18,572 nt of DNA from Pseudomonadota bacterium (lineage in GTDB: Bacteria > Desulfobacterota > Anaeroferrophillalia > Anaeroferrophillales > Tharpellaceae), in contig DAOWHJ010000155.1 of assembly GCA_030641485.1 (NCBI GenBank), positions 1-18,572 on the forward strand, given 5' to 3'. Positions within the stretch are counted from its first letter, which is position 1; each line of letters opens with the position of its first letter. Of the stretch, positions 16,162-18,572 are shown one piece after another. A model generated the notes under the pieces. It ran no database searches and was not told the origin of the DNA. It saw only the letters and a list, made by a program, of their open reading frames with translations. The position numbers and the translations under genes are program-made.

Positions 16162-16522
16162 ACTCAAGATAGAAACTGCAGTTGCGGCCGCTCATAATTT
16201 GCTCAACTACTGCGGTCAATGTGAAAATCTGCATGGTCATAACTGGAAAATTGAAATTTACATCGAGGGCACTGAACTTGACAAAAGCGGGATGCTGATC
16301 GATTTCAAAGTACTTAAAGACCACACTAACTCCATCCTTGACACCCTAGACCACACCTACCTGAACGAGTTGCCGATCTTTGCCGGAAAGAGTCCGTCAT
16401 CGGAATTAATTGCCGAACATATATTTGTTGAACTTGAAAAAAAAATGCTGAAACTCCCGGTCCAGGTCAAAAAAATCGTTGCCTGGGAATCTGATAAGGC
16501 CGCCGCTTCATACTTTCGTTAA
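16151..16522 (+). CDS. queD: QueD-like 6-carboxy-tetrahydropterin synthase / PTPS family (COG0720)
   Basis: A small T-fold enzyme (123 aa) acting on dihydroneopterin triphosphate. In QueD this makes 6-carboxy-5,6,7,8-tetrahydropterin for queuosine and other 7-deazapurines. Zinc ligands are His15 (AAHNL) and His28/His30 in the active-site motif CENLHGH, where Cys24 fits the CxxxHGH pattern of QueD. Asp67-His68 (LDHTYLN) and the late glutamate in AWESDKAA complete the site. Glu25 also creates the ExxHGH pattern associated with the PTPS-III folate-pathway variant, so activity could be QueD-like, PTPS-III-like or both. The ATG lies inside the end of the upstream ATPase gene (11-bp overlap), and folE2 follows after 25 bp, which fits supply of the same pterin precursor. 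Confidence 0.88.
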   Translation: MPYELKIETAVAAAHNLLNYCGQCENLHGHNWKIEIYIEGTELDKSGMLIDFKVLKDHTNSILDTLDHTYLNELPIFAGKSPSSELIAEHIFVELEKKMLKLPVQVKKIVAWESDKAAASYFR

Positions 16523-16547
16523 CCAGGACATTGCAAGGACACCCAGC

Positions 16548-17330
16548 ATGCCTACCACCATTCATGACACCCAGAAAATGCAGGACCACCGACAGATCGA
16601 TATTAACAAGGTCGGTGTAAAAGGAGTAAAATACCCGATCACAGTCCTCGACAAAACTAACGGTGTCCAGCACACGACCGGTTCTTTCAACATCTATGTC
16701 GGCCTCCCCCACCATTTCAAGGGAACCCACATGAGCCGTTTTGTTGAAGTTATCAACAAATACCACAAAAAAATCGGCATCAGCGTCTTCCCCACCATCT
16801 TAGGCGAAATCAGAGAACACCTAGAGGCTGAATTTGCCCATTTAGAAATCAGTTTCGATTACTTTTTGGAGAAAGAAGCTCCGGTCTCAAGAGCTAAAAG
16901 TATGATGAACTATGAATGCACTTTTATTGGCAGCCAGACCGCTGATGCCATGGATTTCCAGGTCATGATCAAGGTCCCGGTCACCAGCCTCTGCCCTTGT
17001 TCCAAAGCGATCAGTGAGAACGGTGCTCACAATCAACGTAGTACGGTCACTGTCAACTTCAGTTTTGATAAGTTTGTCTGGATTGAAGATATGATCCAGA
17101 CAATTGAGAATGCCTCGAGCTGTGAAGTCTACCCGCTCTTAAAAAGACCGGACGAAAAGTATGTCACCGAAAAAGCTTATAACAATCCAATGTTTGTCGA
17201 AGATATGGTCAGGGACCTCTTCCAACGCCTCCAGGGTGACAGCAATATCACTTGGTTTACGATAGAAGCCGAAAATATGGAGAGTATTCATAACCACAAT
17301 GCCTACGCTTATGTCGAGAAATACCGGTAG
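16548..17330 (+). CDS. folE2: GTP cyclohydrolase FolE2 (type IB)
   Basis: FolE2 converts GTP to 7,8-dihydroneopterin triphosphate, the shared precursor of folate and queuosine, and is the prokaryote-specific alternative to FolE. The 260-residue product carries the family core VTSLCPCSKAISENGAHNQR (Cys149 and Cys151) and a C-terminal block IEAENMESIHNHNAYAYVEK with conserved Glu and His residues (Glu240, Glu242, His248, His250). The start is taken at ATG 16548, with AAGGA (16535-16539) eight bases upstream. An in-frame TTG at 16479 lies inside queD and would add 23 residues that do not look like family sequence. Its product is the substrate of the upstream QueD-like enzyme, which makes a functional pair. 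Confidence 0.94.
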   Translation: MPTTIHDTQKMQDHRQIDINKVGVKGVKYPITVLDKTNGVQHTTGSFNIYVGLPHHFKGTHMSRFVEVINKYHKKIGISVFPTILGEIREHLEAEFAHLEISFDYFLEKEAPVSRAKSMMNYECTFIGSQTADAMDFQVMIKVPVTSLCPCSKAISENGAHNQRSTVTVNFSFDKFVWIEDMIQTIENASSCEVYPLLKRPDEKYVTEKAYNNPMFVEDMVRDLFQRLQGDSNITWFTIEAENMESIHNHNAYAYVEKYR

Positions 17331-17377
17331 AAGCGTGACTCTCTTCATTAAAACTCAACCTTTGACACAATAAAATT

Positions 17378-17959
17378 ATGCAAGCACTATTTATTTGGAT
17401 TTTAGCTTATATTTTAGGTTCTATCCCGGTTGGGATTCTGGTCGCAGAGTGGTTTAAAAGTGGCGATCCACGAAATCTCGGCAGCGGCAACATTGGAGCC
17501 ACCAATCTCGCTCGTACAGCGGGCAAAAAAGCTGGCCTTATCACCCTTGGCGGAGATTGCCTCAAAGGTTTTTCGGCCATTATACTGGCTCGTCTTTTCG
17601 GTGCCGGTGACGGGGTTACGGCCCTTGCTGGTCTGGCCGCTTTTATGGGCCACCTCTACCCGCTTTTTTTAGGATTTAAAGGCGGCAAAGGAGTCGCAAC
17701 AGCTCTAGGGATATTTCTCGCTTTAGCTCCGGGAGCGACACTTTTAGGGGCTCTACTTTTTGCGGCAATCACGGCAATAACACGCTTTGTCTCTTTAGGC
17801 TCTATCGTCGCTGCTATCACAATGCCACTCTTCATCTGTCAAACTGGCGCAAGCTGGAAGATCGTCTACATATCGCTACTGATGTCCGGCTTCATAGTCT
17901 ACAAACATAAAGATAACATCATGCGGCTCTGCCTGAATAAAGAGAACCGACTTTTCTAA
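17378..17959 (+). CDS. plsY: Glycerol-3-phosphate acyltransferase PlsY
   Basis: An integral inner-membrane enzyme that transfers the acyl group of acyl-phosphate to glycerol-3-phosphate, giving lysophosphatidate for phospholipid synthesis (partner of PlsX). It has 193 residues and several hydrophobic helices, starting with MQALFIWILAYILGSIPVGI. Motif 1 is GSGNIGATNLARTAGKKAG (from residue 35). The GHLYPLFLGFKGGKGVAT block carries the Lys-Gly-Gly-Lys core at about 101-104. The length matches the family. No good Shine-Dalgarno precedes the ATG, and the gene sits 47 bp after folE2, so it may depend on the upstream transcript. A small hairpin GTAAG-TGACC-CTTAC (17965-17979) follows the stop but lacks a T-run. 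Confidence 0.95.
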   Translation: MQALFIWILAYILGSIPVGILVAEWFKSGDPRNLGSGNIGATNLARTAGKKAGLITLGGDCLKGFSAIILARLFGAGDGVTALAGLAAFMGHLYPLFLGFKGGKGVATALGIFLALAPGATLLGALLFAAITAITRFVSLGSIVAAITMPLFICQTGASWKIVYISLLMSGFIVYKHKDNIMRLCLNKENRLF

Positions 17960-18053
17960 GGCGGGTAAGTGACCCTTACAGTTAAGACCCTCGTAAAAAG
18001 CGTTGCTGCCCTGATCCTGGCCTACTGAATGTCCCCCATAATCATATTGGCAA

Positions 18054-18569
18054 TCACATTAACTTCAGACGCTGATTGCGACGGCGATCTTTTTTACTGA
18101 GACGGTTAGGGTTGCCTTTTTTTCGGGTCAAATGACGGGGGGATTTAGTAGTTAACGCGTCATCATCCTCGCCCTCATCTCCACTTAATGCCAGCAACAA
18201 GCGCTGAACAAACTCTCCTGAGTCTATAACAATGGCACTGCTTTTTTCAGACTCCCGAGCCACTTCACGGTCTGAGCTTACTACAGTCAGGCCTGAACCA
18301 TACTGGTGCGCCATGCGGATCAATAGTTGATCTGCACTCTGACCTGAAGTTGAAAAAACTACCTTAACCCCACTCTCTGAATAATTACTTGGTTCACCAC
18401 AAAAAGCCCGGCCACCATCATAAACAACCGTGAGCCGGTTTTTACTGACACTCCGGTAGCGCACCAGGAGTTGGCAAAACTCCTCCCGCTCAGTTTCGAG
18501 ATCAAGTAGAGCCAAGGGCTCACCAGTCAGCGCCGCAATCACATTGTAACCATCTATCGCTAACCACAT
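18054..18569 (-). CDS. YacP-like NYN-domain ribonuclease (PIN-like fold)
   Basis: A 171-residue protein opening with MWLAIDGYNVIAAL, the signature of YacP/NYN (DUF901-type) nucleases. Acidic residues of the PIN-like metal site are at Asp6 (IDGYNV), Asp51 (VVYDGG), Asp80 (SADQLLIRM) and Asp100 (VVSSDREV). The C-terminal tail (about 142-171) is strongly basic and probably binds RNA. The Bacillus member Rae1 is a ribosome-associated endoribonuclease. Whether this protein does the same is unknown. The ATG is complementary to 18567-18569, only three bases from the window edge, so the ribosome binding site and any upstream start cannot be seen, but the N-terminus fits the family start. It converges with plsY. 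Confidence 0.88.
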   Translation of the reverse strand: MWLAIDGYNVIAALTGEPLALLDLETEREEFCQLLVRYRSVSKNRLTVVYDGGRAFCGEPSNYSESGVKVVFSTSGQSADQLLIRMAHQYGSGLTVVSSDREVARESEKSSAIVIDSGEFVQRLLLALSGDEGEDDDALTTKSPRHLTRKKGNPNRLSKKDRRRNQRLKLM

Positions 18570-18572
18570 AAA

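Noticed and set aside
16479..16547. N-terminal extension of FolE2 from an in-frame TTG inside queD
   Set aside because: The ATG at 16548 has a good Shine-Dalgarno, and the extra residues are queD sequence in another frame without family character.
17965..17979. Hairpin after plsY as a terminator
   Set aside because: It has only five base pairs and no T-run on either strand.

Overview
The window looks like chromosomal DNA of a Gram-negative, flagellated bacterium, most likely a deltaproteobacterium (Desulfobacterota-like). The support is indirect: an RND efflux system with an outer-membrane lipoprotein, a canonical sigma-54 promoter in front of a flgB-flgC-fliE-fliF-fliG-fliH-fliI cluster, FolE2 in place of FolE, and the overall protein character. 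No rRNA, tRNA, CRISPR array, transposase or phage gene was seen. The lineage call is an inference.

Region 1 (1-1105): the 3' end of an unrecognised membrane-anchored protein enters from the left edge. A short, poorly supported minus-strand ORF follows, then a TetR/AcrR-family repressor of the CecR-like type on the minus strand.

Region 2 (1106-7369): a divergent promoter region with two candidate operator palindromes separates the repressor from a complete tripartite efflux system. This has a periplasmic adaptor, a HAE-1-type RND pump and a NodT-type outer-membrane lipoprotein. The repressor probably controls the pump and itself. A stem-loop-rich element of about 160 bp lies between the pump and outer-membrane genes.

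Region 3 (7370-7858): a 489-bp gene-free interval. It holds a perfect 29-bp inverted repeat, an abutting 10-bp inverted repeat, and an exact -24/-12 sigma-54 promoter. It separates the efflux and flagellar transcription units.

Region 4 (7859-14033): flagellar rod, export and switch genes flgB, flgC, fliE, fliF, fliG, fliH and fliI, tightly packed on the plus strand and probably one sigma-54-dependent operon. fliJ, which often follows fliI, is absent here.

Region 5 (14079-17959): a candidate sigma-70 promoter precedes a GspE/PilB-type secretion ATPase whose N-terminus carries two tandem MshEN-like (cyclic-di-GMP-binding) modules. It overlaps queD, followed by folE2 and plsY, so a motility/secretion ATPase is joined to pterin (queuosine or folate) and phospholipid genes. 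The QueD-like protein has both Cys and Glu in its CExxHGH active-site motif, which together with folE2 next door raises the possibility of a folate role.

Region 6 (17960-18569): a YacP-like NYN-domain nuclease on the minus strand, convergent with plsY.

No wholly new system is evident. The points most worth following are the doubled MshEN modules on the ATPase, the Cys/Glu QueD-FolE2 pair, and the two structured intergenic elements.
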